Below the pieces are notes generated by a model that had not been told where the DNA came from, ran no database searches, and saw only the letters and a list, made by a program, of their open reading frames with translations. From the NCBI GenBank assembly GCA_902793285.1, contig CADBCV010000003.1, positions 49,531 to 113,530 on the forward strand: a stretch of 64,000 bases of DNA. The letters are read 5' to 3'. Positions 17,290 through 26,515 of this stretch are shown in pieces; position 1 is the first letter of the stretch, and each line of letters begins with the position of its first letter. The DNA is from Oscillospiraceae bacterium (GTDB lineage Bacteria; Bacillota; Clostridia; Oscillospirales; Oscillospiraceae). The position numbers and the translations under genes are program-made.

Positions 17290-18664
17290 ACTGAGAAAAC
17301 AGCTTTTTTACGAACAGAAGAACGGCTATGACCTCATCAGCGCGGACGAGCATGTCGCCGCCGAGGAGTACTGCCGGAGCTACATCGACTTTCTGAACGA
17401 CTCCCGTACGGAGCGCGAGGCCGTCATCAACGCCATCCGCCTTGCCCGGGAGCAGGGCTTCGTGGAGTACCAGCCCGGCATGGCCCTCACCCCCGGCATG
17501 AAGGTCTACAGCTGCAACCGCGGCAAGGCCCTGATGCTCGCCGTGATCGGCAAGCGCAGCCTTGCGGACGGCGTTGTCATCGCGGGCGCGCACATCGACT
17601 CCCCGCGCCTTGACCTCAAGCAGATCCCCGTCTATGAGACGGACGAGCTCTGCTACTTCCGCACCCACTACTACGGCGGCATCAAGAAGTATCAGTGGGT
17701 CACCATCCCCCTGGAGCTGCACGGCGTCGTCGTGCTGAAAAACGGCGAGGTCGTGGACGTCCGCATCGGACGCGAGCCGGGCGAGCCCCGCTTTGTCATC
17801 ACGGACCTGCTGCCCCACCTCGCCAAGGACCAGATGAAGAAGACCATGTCCGAGGGCATCAGCGGCGAGAGTCTCAACATCATCATCGGCTCCGTGCCGT
17901 ATGCCGATGAGGGGAAGGACCGCGTGAAGCTCGCGGTGCTGAGCGTGCTGAACGACATGTACGGCATCGCCGAGGAGGACTTCCTCTCGGCCGAGCTCAC
18001 CGCGGTGCCCGCCTTTGACGCCTGCGAGATCGGCCTTGACCGCAGCATGATCGGCGGCTACGGCCATGACGACAGGGTCTGCGCCTATGCCGAGCTCAAG
18101 GCCATCTTCGATGTGAAGGACCCGGTACGCACCTGCGTTTGCATCCTGGCCGACAAGGAGGAGACCGGCTCAGACGGCGTGAGCGGGATGCAGAGCCGCG
18201 CCTTCGACACCTTCATGGAGGATCTCTGCGCCGCGCAGAACGTGGACGTGCGGCGCTGCTTTGAAAAGAGCTTCTGCCTCTCCGCCGATGTGACCGCGGC
18301 CTTCGATCCCCTCTATCCGGATGTCTCCGAGAAGCGCAGCGAGGCCAAGTTCAACTACGGCATGGGCATCAGCAAGTTCACGGGCGCGCGCGGCAAGTCC
18401 GGCACCAGCGACGCCTCCGCCGAGGTTGTGGCCTACCTCCGCCGTCTCTTTGACAAGGCGGGCGTTGTGTGGCAGATGGCGGAGCTCGGCAAGGTGGATC
18501 AGGGCGGCGGCGGCACCATCGCCATGTTCATGGCCAACCGCAACATCGACACCATCGACGCCGGCGTCCCCGTCATGAGTATGCACGCCCCCTTTGAGCT
18601 TGTCGCCAAGCTCGACTGCTACATGACCTACAAGGGCGTCCTCGCCGCCTACAGCGACGACTGA
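17282..18664 (+). CDS. M18 family aminopeptidase
   Basis: A 460-residue zinc aminopeptidase of the aspartyl-aminopeptidase/aminopeptidase I family. Metal-binding motifs are visible: GAHIDSPRLDLK, DKEETGSDG, a SADVT segment and a C-terminal SMHAPFELVAK with the last His. The start overlaps the previous gene by eight bases and has AAGGAG ten bases upstream. It probably releases N-terminal acidic or neutral residues from peptides in the cytoplasm. Confidence 0.9.
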   Translation: MDELRKQLFYEQKNGYDLISADEHVAAEEYCRSYIDFLNDSRTEREAVINAIRLAREQGFVEYQPGMALTPGMKVYSCNRGKALMLAVIGKRSLADGVVIAGAHIDSPRLDLKQIPVYETDELCYFRTHYYGGIKKYQWVTIPLELHGVVVLKNGEVVDVRIGREPGEPRFVITDLLPHLAKDQMKKTMSEGISGESLNIIIGSVPYADEGKDRVKLAVLSVLNDMYGIAEEDFLSAELTAVPAFDACEIGLDRSMIGGYGHDDRVCAYAELKAIFDVKDPVRTCVCILADKEETGSDGVSGMQSRAFDTFMEDLCAAQNVDVRRCFEKSFCLSADVTAAFDPLYPDVSEKRSEAKFNYGMGISKFTGARGKSGTSDASAEVVAYLRRLFDKAGVVWQMAELGKVDQGGGGTIAMFMANRNIDTIDAGVPVMSMHAPFELVAKLDCYMTYKGVLAAYSDD

Positions 18665-18686
18665 GGAAAAAATAAACGAATAAACC

Positions 18687-18768
18687 GTAGGGGCCGATGC
18701 CCTCATCGGCCCGCCGTTTTGCGACAATGCGCGTGATTCGGTGGGTCGATCCGGGGCTCGACCCCTGC
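18687..18768. repeat. Intergenic palindromic repeat, shortened copy
   Basis: Bases 18687-18713 match the 27-bp left arm of the 6069 element with three differences. A diverged right arm follows (18743-18768), containing its own stem GGGTCGA/TCGACCC and then a run of six T. The central hairpin of the full copies is missing. It may also act as the transcription terminator of the M18 gene. Confidence 0.65.
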
Positions 18769-18841
18769 GGCTTTTTTCTCGTCTGCCCTGCACTGGTTAA
18801 TCCCCGCGCCTTTCGTCCAGAATAGCCGTGAGGTGATACAC

Positions 18842-19471
18842 TTGGAAGAAGTCAAGGAACTCGGCACGGCGCGGCAGGGGAGCATCCACTGTCTCACGAT
18901 CATCGGCCAGATCGAGGGGCACCAGATCCTGCCGGACGACGTGAAGACCACCAAGTATGAGCATCTTCTGCCCACCATCGCCGCCATCGAGGAATCGCCC
19001 GAGGTGACGGCGCTTTTGATCCTGCTCAACACGGCGGGGGGCGATGTGGAGGCGGGCCTTGCCATCGCGGAGATGATCGCCGGAATGCGAAAGCCCACGG
19101 CCTCGCTGGTGCTCGGCGGGGGCCACTCGATCGGCGTCCCGCTCGCGGTCTCGGCCGGGCGGAGCTTTATCGCGCCCTCCGCCTCCATGACGATCCACCC
19201 TGTTCGCATCACGGGTGTCGTGATCGGCGCCGCGCAGACCTACGACTATCTCGCCCGTATGCAGGAGCGGATCACCGCCTTTGTGACGGCCCACTCAAAG
19301 ATCACGGAGCGGCGCTTTACAAGCCTCATGTCCGATACCAGCCAGCTTGCAAACGATGTCGGCAGCATCCTCTCCGGGCAGGAGGCCGTGGCCGAGGGGC
19401 TCATCGACAGCATCGGCACCCTGTCGGACGCCCTCGCTTATCTGCACGGCTGCGCGGGAGAACTGCGTTAA
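18842..19471 (+). CDS. TepA-like ClpP-family serine protease
   Basis: A 209-residue ClpP/crotonase-fold protein of the translocation-enhancing (TepA) type. It has the GGGHSIGVPLAVSAG nucleophile region and the following MTIHPVR with the likely catalytic His. It has no signal peptide. TTG 18842 is preferred since AGGTGAT at 18831-18837 sits just upstream; GTG 18833 is the alternative. The gene lies upstream of uppP and ftsK/spoIIIE, a neighbourhood where TepA is also found in Bacilli. The substrate is unknown; a role in degrading small or exported peptides is suggested for the family. Confidence 0.82.
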   Translation: MEEVKELGTARQGSIHCLTIIGQIEGHQILPDDVKTTKYEHLLPTIAAIEESPEVTALLILLNTAGGDVEAGLAIAEMIAGMRKPTASLVLGGGHSIGVPLAVSAGRSFIAPSASMTIHPVRITGVVIGAAQTYDYLARMQERITAFVTAHSKITERRFTSLMSDTSQLANDVGSILSGQEAVAEGLIDSIGTLSDALAYLHGCAGELR

Positions 19472-19475
19472 TCAC

Positions 19476-19504
19476 TTGTTTTTATGGCGAGGCTGTGTTA
19501 TAAT
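19476..19504 (+). promoter_or_regulatory. Promoter of uppP-ftsK
   Basis: TTGTTT (19476-19481) and a consensus TATAAT (19499-19504) with a 17-base spacer start directly after the TepA-like stop. The uppP start is about 30 bases downstream. Confidence 0.65.
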
Positions 19505-19535
19505 TTAGTTTACGATAACTATGGAGGTCAGGGCA

Positions 19536-20369
19536 ATGTCGATTTGGAACGCCGTGCTGCTGGGCCTGATTCAGGGGATTGCCGAGTTTTTGCCGATCTC
19601 CAACTCGGGACATCTCGCCATCGTCAACAATCTCTTCAAGCTCTCCAATATCTCGGAGGGACACGCGCTCTTTCAGACGCTTTTATATCTGGCGTCGCTC
19701 TCCGCGGTCTGCATCGTCTATGGGCCGGAGCTTCGCGCCATGGCGTTTGAGCTTTTGTCCTTTGTCGACAGGGGGCCGCTCGCCGGGCAGGAGCGGAGCC
19801 ATTATCCCGCCGCGCGCTGCTTTTTCATGCTCGTGCTCGCGACGCTGCCGCTCTTTCTTGCCCTGCCCTTCAACAGCCGCGTGGAAACGCTCCAAAACCG
19901 CGATATCTTCGTCGGCATCATGCTCATTCTCACGGGCTGCCTTCTCTATGTCTCCGACAGGATGATCCCCGGGAAGAAGAACGAGAAGAGCATGTCGGTC
20001 ACGGATGCGCTCCTTATCGGCCTCTGCCAGAGTGTTTCGACGATCCCGGGGCTCTCCCGCACGGCTGTGACCATGACAGCCGGCATCGCCGTGGGGCTCA
20101 GACGGGATTTTACGGTGAACTTTTCTTTCCTTCTGAGCATCCCCGCCATTTTCGGCGCGGCGATCCTCTCCCTTGGCAGGGCGGCGCGCGACGGGATCGA
20201 CTGGCACAGCGTCCCCGCCTATCTCATCGGCACGGCTGTCGCCCTCGTCACGAGCGTCGGCGTGATCCATCTCATGCGGTACATAAGCAGAAAGGGCAGG
20301 TTCGGCGGCTTTGCGTACTACTGCTGGGTCGTCGGGGTCCTGTCCGTCATCCTGCACCTCATATTCTGA
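19536..20369 (+). CDS. uppP: Undecaprenyl-diphosphatase (BacA/UppP)
   Basis: A 277-residue polytopic membrane enzyme that recycles the undecaprenyl diphosphate lipid carrier used in peptidoglycan and polysaccharide synthesis. The family motifs EFLPISNSGHL (Glu-rich motif with Ser/His) and PGLSRTAVTM are present, along with about seven or eight hydrophobic segments. ATG 19536 is chosen because GGAGG (19523-19527) lies eight bases upstream; ATG 19521 precedes that ribosome site. It gives bacitracin tolerance in other bacteria. Confidence 0.93.
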   Translation: MSIWNAVLLGLIQGIAEFLPISNSGHLAIVNNLFKLSNISEGHALFQTLLYLASLSAVCIVYGPELRAMAFELLSFVDRGPLAGQERSHYPAARCFFMLVLATLPLFLALPFNSRVETLQNRDIFVGIMLILTGCLLYVSDRMIPGKKNEKSMSVTDALLIGLCQSVSTIPGLSRTAVTMTAGIAVGLRRDFTVNFSFLLSIPAIFGAAILSLGRAARDGIDWHSVPAYLIGTAVALVTSVGVIHLMRYISRKGRFGGFAYYCWVVGVLSVILHLIF

Positions 20370-20390
20370 TCCCAGAAAGGACACAGCCTC

Positions 20391-23027
20391 ATGGCACAAA
20401 AGAAAACCAGCACCAAAAAGACAACAAAACCGAAAAGCGCCCCCGCGAAAAAAAGCGCGAGAGCGCAGAGCATGACGCCGCCGGAGCCGGTGGTGCCCAT
20501 CCGGCGGGAGCTCGGCGGGGTGTTCTTCCTGTTTCTCACGCTCGTCATCGCCATCAGCTATTTTAAGGATGAGGGGGCCTTCGTCCAGTTCTTCTCCGGC
20601 CTTGTCAAGGGCTTTGCCGGCTGGGGCTACTGGATCACGGCGCCCGTCTTTCTGCTTATCTCGTACATCCTGCTCTTCCACCGGGGCAGACCTGTGGCGC
20701 TGCGGAGCTTCTGCGCCTTCCTGATCCCGATTTTCGTCGCCGCGATGGTGAGCATTTTCAAATATGAATATGTCTTCGCGCAGAACGATTTTATGGACAT
20801 GGCGGATCTCCTCTTTGACCAGGGACAAAACCTGGAGAGCGCGGGCGTCTTCGGCGGCCTTCTCGCCATCGGGCTTGAGAGCGCGCTGAGCGTCTGGGGG
20901 GCGATCCCGGTGCTCGTCGTGCTGATTCTCGCCTGCGGGATCTACGCCTGCAGCGGCAGCGTCAAGAAGACCGCCGACCGGGTCAAGATCCAGATGCAGG
21001 CCCAGTACGATCCCAGCCTGTATGAAAACTCGCTCACGCCTATCTCCGCCGTCACGCAGAATCTCGCGCAGAGCAAGCTGCGCAAAATTGAGCGCGTGGA
21101 GCGCGCAGCCTACAGTACTGATATCCCCCTCGGCGAGGACGACGCCATGAGCCTTTTAGGGAAGAACGACATCCCGCTGGAGCAGGATGCGCCGAAGCCC
21201 CGCCGCAAACCCAAGATCACCGTGGTGAACGAGAAAAAGACCGCCGATGTCCCGCCCCTCAGCGAGGAGGAGGCGGCCGCCATCGCCGGGATCGACCTCA
21301 AGAGCTTTGACGAGGCGAAGGCCCCGGCCCGGGCAAAGAAGGACAAGGCCGTCACGGTCAAGCCCGCCGCAAGGTCCGCAACCGTCTCGGCGGAGATCTC
21401 CGATCCCCCGAAGATCCAGCGCCTCAGCCGCGACGAGCTGAGCGCCGAGACCGAGGCCGTCACCGCGGCCATCAACGCGACCGAGGACGCCCCGGACTAT
21501 GTCTTCCCGCCGGTGGAGCTCCTGCGCAGCGGCACCGCCGCCGCCGGAGACAGCCGGGAGGAGATCCTTGTGAACAAGGAGCGGCTGGAGGGGGCGCTGC
21601 ACAGCTTCGGCATCGCGGCCGGTATCGTCGGCGTCATCCGCGGCCCCACCGTCACCCGCTATGACATTGAGCTTGAGCAGGGCGTCAAGCTCTCGCGCGT
21701 CACGAATCTCGCGGGGGATCTCGCCCTCGCGCTCGGCGTTGTGAACGTGCGCATCGCGCCGATCCCGGAGAAGATCTCCACCGTCGGCATCGAGGTGCCG
21801 AACAAGATCGTCAGCACCGTATGCCTCCGGGATATCATCGACACGCCGAAATTCTCCGCCGCGAAATCCAAGCTCAGCTTTGCCCTCGGCAAGGACATCA
21901 GCGGCGAGGGGATCATCGGCAACATCGCAAAGCTGCCGCACCTCCTCATTGCGGGCACCACGGGCTCCGGCAAATCGGTGTGCATGAACTCGCTTATCCT
22001 CTCCCTTCTCTACAAGGCGCGGCCGGATGAGGTCAAGCTCATCATGATCGACCCGAAGATGGTGGAGCTCGGCATCTATAACGGCATCCCGCACCTCTAT
22101 GTCCCGGTTGTGACAGACCCCAAGAAGGCGGCCGGCGCCCTGCAGTGGTCCGTGGTGGAGATGCTCAAGCGCTACCGCCTCTTCTCCGAGATTGGCGTGC
22201 GCGACTTGGAAAACTACAACCGCCACTGCCTCACCCAGGGTGAGCCGACCATGCCCCAGGTCGTCATCGTCATCGACGAGCTGGCTGACCTTATGATGAT
22301 CGCCTCCAAGGAGGTGGAGGAGAGCATCTGCCGCGTCGCCCAGATGGGCCGCGCCGCGGGGATGCACCTCGTCATCGCGACGCAGCGCCCCTCGGCGGAC
22401 GTTATCACCGGCCTCATGAAAGCCAACATCCCCTCCCGCATCGCCTTTGCGGTTTCCTCCACGCTTGAAAGCCGCATCATCCTCGACCAGGGTGGCGCGG
22501 AAAAGCTCATCGGCATGGGCGACATGCTCTTCTCTCCCGTCGGTGTGGGCAAGCCCATCCGCATCCAGGGCGCCTATGTCTCGGATGAGGAGAGGGAAGA
22601 GATCATCCAGTTTATCAAGGAGAACACCGGCGAGTCCCAGCGCAATACCGAGATCGAGGACTTCATGAACAAGGCCGCCGAGGATAAGAACGGCGGCGAC
22701 GGCGGCTCCGCCAAGGAGGAGAAGGGCTCCTCCGGCTATGACGAGATGCTGCCCCAGGCGGTGGAGGTCGTGCTGGAGACCAAGTCCTGCTCTGTCTCCA
22801 TGCTCCAGCGGCGCATCAAGCTCGGCTACTCCCGGGCCGCGCGCATCGTGGACCAGATGGAGGAGCTGGGCGTCGTCGGCCCTTATGAGGGGGCAAAGCC
22901 GCGCTCCGTCATTGTGGACCGCGAGGGCTGGGACGCCATCCGCACCCAGTACGGTCTCGGCGGGGACGACATGGCCCTCGCCGCCGAGATGAGCGAGGGG
23001 GCATCCCTCGACTATGAAAACGGATAA
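20391..23027 (+). CDS. ftsK: DNA translocase FtsK/SpoIIIE
   Basis: An 878-residue membrane-anchored DNA pump for chromosome segregation at the division or sporulation septum. Four hydrophobic segments lie within about residues 40-195 after a lysine/alanine-rich tail. A variable linker runs to about 380. The RecA-like motor has Walker A GTTGSGKS at about 522 and Walker B VIVIDELADL near 625. The C-terminal winged-helix gamma domain (about 785-850) reads the KOPS-type DNA sequences. AGAAAGG lies upstream of the ATG. FtsK and SpoIIIE cannot be told apart from sequence alone. Confidence 0.95.
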   Translation: MAQKKTSTKKTTKPKSAPAKKSARAQSMTPPEPVVPIRRELGGVFFLFLTLVIAISYFKDEGAFVQFFSGLVKGFAGWGYWITAPVFLLISYILLFHRGRPVALRSFCAFLIPIFVAAMVSIFKYEYVFAQNDFMDMADLLFDQGQNLESAGVFGGLLAIGLESALSVWGAIPVLVVLILACGIYACSGSVKKTADRVKIQMQAQYDPSLYENSLTPISAVTQNLAQSKLRKIERVERAAYSTDIPLGEDDAMSLLGKNDIPLEQDAPKPRRKPKITVVNEKKTADVPPLSEEEAAAIAGIDLKSFDEAKAPARAKKDKAVTVKPAARSATVSAEISDPPKIQRLSRDELSAETEAVTAAINATEDAPDYVFPPVELLRSGTAAAGDSREEILVNKERLEGALHSFGIAAGIVGVIRGPTVTRYDIELEQGVKLSRVTNLAGDLALALGVVNVRIAPIPEKISTVGIEVPNKIVSTVCLRDIIDTPKFSAAKSKLSFALGKDISGEGIIGNIAKLPHLLIAGTTGSGKSVCMNSLILSLLYKARPDEVKLIMIDPKMVELGIYNGIPHLYVPVVTDPKKAAGALQWSVVEMLKRYRLFSEIGVRDLENYNRHCLTQGEPTMPQVVIVIDELADLMMIASKEVEESICRVAQMGRAAGMHLVIATQRPSADVITGLMKANIPSRIAFAVSSTLESRIILDQGGAEKLIGMGDMLFSPVGVGKPIRIQGAYVSDEEREEIIQFIKENTGESQRNTEIEDFMNKAAEDKNGGDGGSAKEEKGSSGYDEMLPQAVEVVLETKSCSVSMLQRRIKLGYSRAARIVDQMEELGVVGPYEGAKPRSVIVDREGWDAIRTQYGLGGDDMALAAEMSEGASLDYENG

Positions 23028-23035
23028 GAGGAAGA

Positions 23036-23437
23036 ATGATGGATAAGCTGTCTCCCCGGCTCTCCGAGAGAGAGGCAAACCAACTCAATATGCTCGCGCT
23101 CGCGCATGTGGGAGATGCTGTCTATGAGCTTCTGGTGCGCTCCATGCTCTGCTGCGAGAAGAACAGCTCCGTCATGCAGCTTCACAGGCGCACCGTGCAG
23201 AAAGTCCGGGCGGAGGCCCAGGCCGAGAGCGCCGAAAAGCTCCTGTCCAGCTTAACGGAGGAGGAGCTTGCCGTCTATAAGCGCGGCAGAAACGCCAAGG
23301 TAAACTCTGTGCCCCACCACGCGGATATAGCGCAGTACCACGCCGCCACGGGGCTGGAGGCGCTCTTCGGCTGGCTCTACCTCCAGGGGAAGACGGCGCG
23401 CATCGGCGAGCTTTTTGCCGCCATCACGGAGGGGTGA
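23036..23437 (+). CDS. mrnC: Mini-ribonuclease 3
   Basis: A 133-residue RNase III-like protein lacking the double-stranded RNA-binding domain. It matures 23S rRNA ends in Firmicutes. ALAHVGDAVYELLVR contains the family catalytic acidic residue, and the C-terminal AATGLEALFGWLYL helix is typical. ATG 23036 and ATG 23039 are adjacent; AAGAGGAAG just upstream fits either. It lies three bases before rqcH. Confidence 0.92.
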   Translation: MMDKLSPRLSEREANQLNMLALAHVGDAVYELLVRSMLCCEKNSSVMQLHRRTVQKVRAEAQAESAEKLLSSLTEEELAVYKRGRNAKVNSVPHHADIAQYHAATGLEALFGWLYLQGKTARIGELFAAITEG

Positions 23438-23440
23438 GCC

Positions 23441-25162
23441 ATGCCGCTTGACGCCATCTGCCTCTCCGCCCTCGTAAAGGAGCTCCAGGATAAGCTCGAG
23501 GGCGCGAAAATCGACAAGATCCAGCAGCCGGAGCGCGACATGGTCCTCTTCTCCCTCCGGGGGAGGGGGGAGAATCTGAAGCTCCTGCTCGCCGCCGGGA
23601 CCGGGAATGCGCGGGTTCATCTCACAAAAGCCTCCTTTGAAAACCCGGCGGAGCCCCCCATGTTCTGTATGCTCCTCAGAAAATACCTGATCGGGGCCCG
23701 CATCCTCGGCGTTTCCCAGCCGGCCTATGAGCGCATCCTGAGGCTGGAGCTTGAGACCCGGGACGAGCTCGGCCTTGCGGGGCACAGGACGCTGGTGGCG
23801 GAGCTCATCGGCCGCAGCGCAAACCTCATCCTCGTGGACGCCGACGGGCGCATCTTGGACTGTATGCGCCGCACGGATTTCGGAGGGGACGAGCTGCGGC
23901 GTATGCAGCCGGGCATGTTCTACCGCGAACCGCCAAAGCAGGCAAAGCCGGCCCTGCTCGCCTGTGACCGGGAAGAGATCCTGGCCCAGCTCGAGAAGGC
24001 GGATAAAGAAGGCCCCATCGAAAAGTGGCTTTTGGACAGCTTTGCGGGCCTCTCCCCGCTTGTCTGCCGGGAGCTTGCTTATCGCTGCCGGGGGGACTGG
24101 ACGCTCCTGCCCGAGATGCTGGACGCCTTCCGGGAGAGCGTGCGAGCCGGGGAGCTCAGACCCTGCCTCTATTACGACGGAAACAGGCCCCGGGATTTCA
24201 GCTTCCTGCGCCTGACCCAATACGGCGACGCCCTGAGATGCGAGGAGGCAGAGAGCTTTTCCGCCCTGCTTGACAGCTTCTATTCCGGCCGCGACAGGCT
24301 GGAGCAGCAGAGACGCCGGAGCCATGAGCTTCTGAAAACCGTCCGCACCCTGCGGGACCGCGAGCAGCGAAAGCTCACTGCCCGCTATGCCGAGCTGCAG
24401 AAGAGCGAGGATCGCGAGACGATCCGAAAAACGGCGGAGCTCATCACGGCAAATCTCTATCGCATCAAAAAAGGGGACCGCGTCCTCCGCTGTGAGGATT
24501 ACTATGAGCCGGACTGCCCCGAGATCGAAATCGCGCTTGACCCGCTCAAGACCCCGCAGCAGAACGCCGCCGCGCTCTTTAAGGACTACAACAAGCGCAA
24601 GGCCGCAAACGCGCATCTCACAACGCTCATAGAGGCGGGGGAAGCCCGGCTCGACTATCTCAACAGCGTGCTGGAGCTGATAAACGCGGCGGAATCCGAA
24701 AAGGATCTCAGCGAGCTCCGGCGTGAGCTTGTGGACACCGGTTATATCAAAGAGTCCCGCGGGAAAAAGCGCGAGAAGGCAAAGCCCCAGGCGCCGCTCC
24801 GCTTCCTGTCCTCCGACGGGCGGGAGATTCTCGTCGGGCGCAGCAATCTCCAGAATGACGAGCTGAGCACGAAGCTCGGCCGCCGCACGGATCTCTGGCT
24901 GCACACACAGAAGATACACGGCAGCCATGTCCTCATCCGCTGCGCGGGGGAGCAGCCCGGCGAGCGCTGCATCGAGGAGGCCGCGACAATCGCCGCCTAC
25001 TACTCCCAGGGCCGCGGGGCGGGGAAGATCCCGGTGGACTATACCATGCTCAAAAACGTGCGCAAGCCCTCCGGCTCCCTCCCGGGAAAGGTCATCTATA
25101 CCGAGTATAAGACCATCCTTGTGGAGAGCGACGAAGAGCTTGTGAAGAGACTCAAAAAATAG
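23441..25162 (+). CDS. rqcH: Ribosome-associated quality control factor RqcH (NFACT / Rqc2 homologue)
   Basis: A 573-residue NEMF-family protein that binds stalled 50S subunits with peptidyl-tRNA and adds alanine tails to the nascent chain. An NFACT-N domain begins at the N-terminus (MPLDAICLSALVKEL), helical and coiled-coil regions lie between about 240 and 440, and an NFACT-R domain (DLWLHTQKIHGSHVLI) is near 485-500. It is sometimes annotated as a fibronectin-binding protein. The upstream mini-RNase III shares a ribosome-related theme. Confidence 0.92.
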   Translation: MPLDAICLSALVKELQDKLEGAKIDKIQQPERDMVLFSLRGRGENLKLLLAAGTGNARVHLTKASFENPAEPPMFCMLLRKYLIGARILGVSQPAYERILRLELETRDELGLAGHRTLVAELIGRSANLILVDADGRILDCMRRTDFGGDELRRMQPGMFYREPPKQAKPALLACDREEILAQLEKADKEGPIEKWLLDSFAGLSPLVCRELAYRCRGDWTLLPEMLDAFRESVRAGELRPCLYYDGNRPRDFSFLRLTQYGDALRCEEAESFSALLDSFYSGRDRLEQQRRRSHELLKTVRTLRDREQRKLTARYAELQKSEDRETIRKTAELITANLYRIKKGDRVLRCEDYYEPDCPEIEIALDPLKTPQQNAAALFKDYNKRKAANAHLTTLIEAGEARLDYLNSVLELINAAESEKDLSELRRELVDTGYIKESRGKKREKAKPQAPLRFLSSDGREILVGRSNLQNDELSTKLGRRTDLWLHTQKIHGSHVLIRCAGEQPGERCIEEAATIAAYYSQGRGAGKIPVDYTMLKNVRKPSGSLPGKVIYTEYKTILVESDEELVKRLKK

Positions 25163-25190
25163 GGATCGTGGGAAAAGTTGGACATACATT

Positions 25191-25340
25191 GTAGGGGGCG
25201 GCGTCCCCGACGCCCCGGCATATAAAGCCTGAGAAATGTGTTGGCCCCCGGCGAATTCGTATCATGATACGGGTTCGCCGGGGGCTGCTTTACTTATTTT
25301 GGGCTATACCGCGCGGGACGTCGAGGACACCGTCCCCTGC
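25191..25340. repeat. Intergenic palindromic repeat, copy 2 (full length)
   Basis: The same 150-bp length and design as the 6069 element. The 27-bp arms at 25191-25217 and 25314-25340 differ at five positions, each of which still allows a G-U pair in RNA. The central part contains GCCCCCGGCGAATTCGTA and a nearly perfect long palindrome centred on CGTATCATGATACG (25256-25271 region). It lies between the convergent rqcH and PAP2 genes. Confidence 0.85.
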
Positions 25341-25355
25341 GAGAATCGGTTTGTC

Positions 25356-25994
25356 TTATGCGGCCTCGTGCCGGCCGGCTTTGTTCTTTTGCAGATCCCA
25401 GGCGTACCATTTGCGCGGCAGCTTCGAGGCGATCAGCACGGCGACGCAGCCGGCGAAGATGCCGACGATCATCCCGCCAAGCACATCGCTCGGGAAGTGG
25501 ACGCAGAGATAGATCCGCGCAAGGCCCATCAAAGCGGCAAAGAGGAGCGTGAGAATCTTCACCCGCGGCTTGCCGAGGATAAACGCCGGGGTCATGCAGG
25601 CGAAGGCGGCGGTGGTGTGGCCGGAGGGAAAGCTCTTGTCGCTCTCCACGTCCTGGCCCACGAGCAGCCAAAACTCGTGGAAGATGCTGCTTTCGTCCAC
25701 ATAGGGGCGCGGGCGGGCGATGAAGACCTTGAGGAAGAGGTTCGTGATGGCAAAGCCGATCGTGAGCCCCAAAAGCATCGCCGTGCCGAAGCGGCGCGTC
25801 GGGCGGTAAAGGAGCAGCGCGAGCGAGAGCAGGATCAGGAAAATGCCGCCCTTGCCAAGGTACGATACTCCCTCAAAAAACGGGGTGAAAAACCCGCCGG
25901 AGACCTCATAGAGAGAGTGAACAGCGGTGGTGATGGATTCATCAAAGCTGGCGAAGGCCTGATTGATCCAGGCGGCGGAAGCGGAAATCTCCAT
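25356..25994 (-). CDS. PAP2-family membrane phosphatase
   Basis: A 212-residue integral membrane phosphatase with about six hydrophobic segments. The three acid-phosphatase motifs are visible: KVFIARPRPY (motif 1), SFPSGHTTAAF (motif 2) and RIYLCVHFPSDVLGG (motif 3). It probably dephosphorylates a lipid phosphate such as undecaprenyl diphosphate or phosphatidic acid. ATG 25994 is preferred over TTG 26000 because AAGGGG lies eight bases upstream of it. Confidence 0.88.
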   Translation of the reverse strand: MEISASAAWINQAFASFDESITTAVHSLYEVSGGFFTPFFEGVSYLGKGGIFLILLSLALLLYRPTRRFGTAMLLGLTIGFAITNLFLKVFIARPRPYVDESSIFHEFWLLVGQDVESDKSFPSGHTTAAFACMTPAFILGKPRVKILTLLFAALMGLARIYLCVHFPSDVLGGMIVGIFAGCVAVLIASKLPRKWYAWDLQKNKAGRHEAA

Positions 25995-26120
25995 AGACAA
26001 TACCCCTTGCTTTTCATGTTTGTTTTTTTATTTTATCATACCGGCGCTGAAAAAACCAGCATGAATTGTATAAAGCAGGATAAAAGCGCAGATGCTATAG
26101 AAAAAACAAGGGGAATAAAC

Positions 26121-26501
26121 ATGAAGAGAGAAAAGAATCTATATCTGACAGCGATCCTCATGCTGTCGCTGGCCGCGGCTTTGCTTTCCGCGCCGCTGCC
26201 TGCGGCGGCGGAGGGGACGCGCGGGCTTGAACATCTGGAGCTCACCACGAAGAAAAACACCCCGATCGAGGGCGTCCTCACCGCACAAAAGCAGGAGGGG
26301 GATGCCATCGACTATGAGATCACCACAGAGCCTAGAAAGGGCAGCGTGGCGCTTCTGGAGGAGGGCCGCTTTGTATATACCCCGCGCGAAGGAAAAAAAG
26401 GGAGGGACTACTTCGGCTACCGGAGCATCGACGCCGCGGGGAACAGGTCCGAAGAGGGGACCGTCCTGATCCGCATTGAAAACAGGGAGCATCCGTCGTG
26501 A
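26121..26501 (+). CDS. Small secreted protein with one Ig/cadherin-like beta-domain
   Basis: A 126-residue protein with a signal peptide (residues 1-30, ending PAAAEG). The single extracellular domain of about 90 residues has the pattern YEITTEPRKGSVAL, FVYTPREGKKGRDYFGY, AAGNRSEEGTVLIRI. This resembles the Ig-like/cadherin-like repeats that usually occur as tandem modules in large adhesins. Here only one is present, with no anchor. AAGGGG precedes the ATG. The function is unknown; it could be a free-standing domain or a remnant of a larger protein. Confidence 0.75.
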   Translation: MKREKNLYLTAILMLSLAAALLSAPLPAAAEGTRGLEHLELTTKKNTPIEGVLTAQKQEGDAIDYEITTEPRKGSVALLEEGRFVYTPREGKKGRDYFGYRSIDAAGNRSEEGTVLIRIENREHPS

Positions 26502-26511
26502 TGCTCCCTGT
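26482..26511. terminator. Bidirectional terminator between the small secreted protein and iscU
   Basis: A perfect 11-bp stem (ACAGGGAGCAT at 26482-26492 with its complement at 26501-26511) has an eight-base loop. It overlaps the last codons and stop of the plus-strand gene. On the minus strand it is followed by TTTTC, just after the iscU stop, so it probably serves mainly iscU. Confidence 0.65.
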
Positions 26512-26515
26512 AGGC

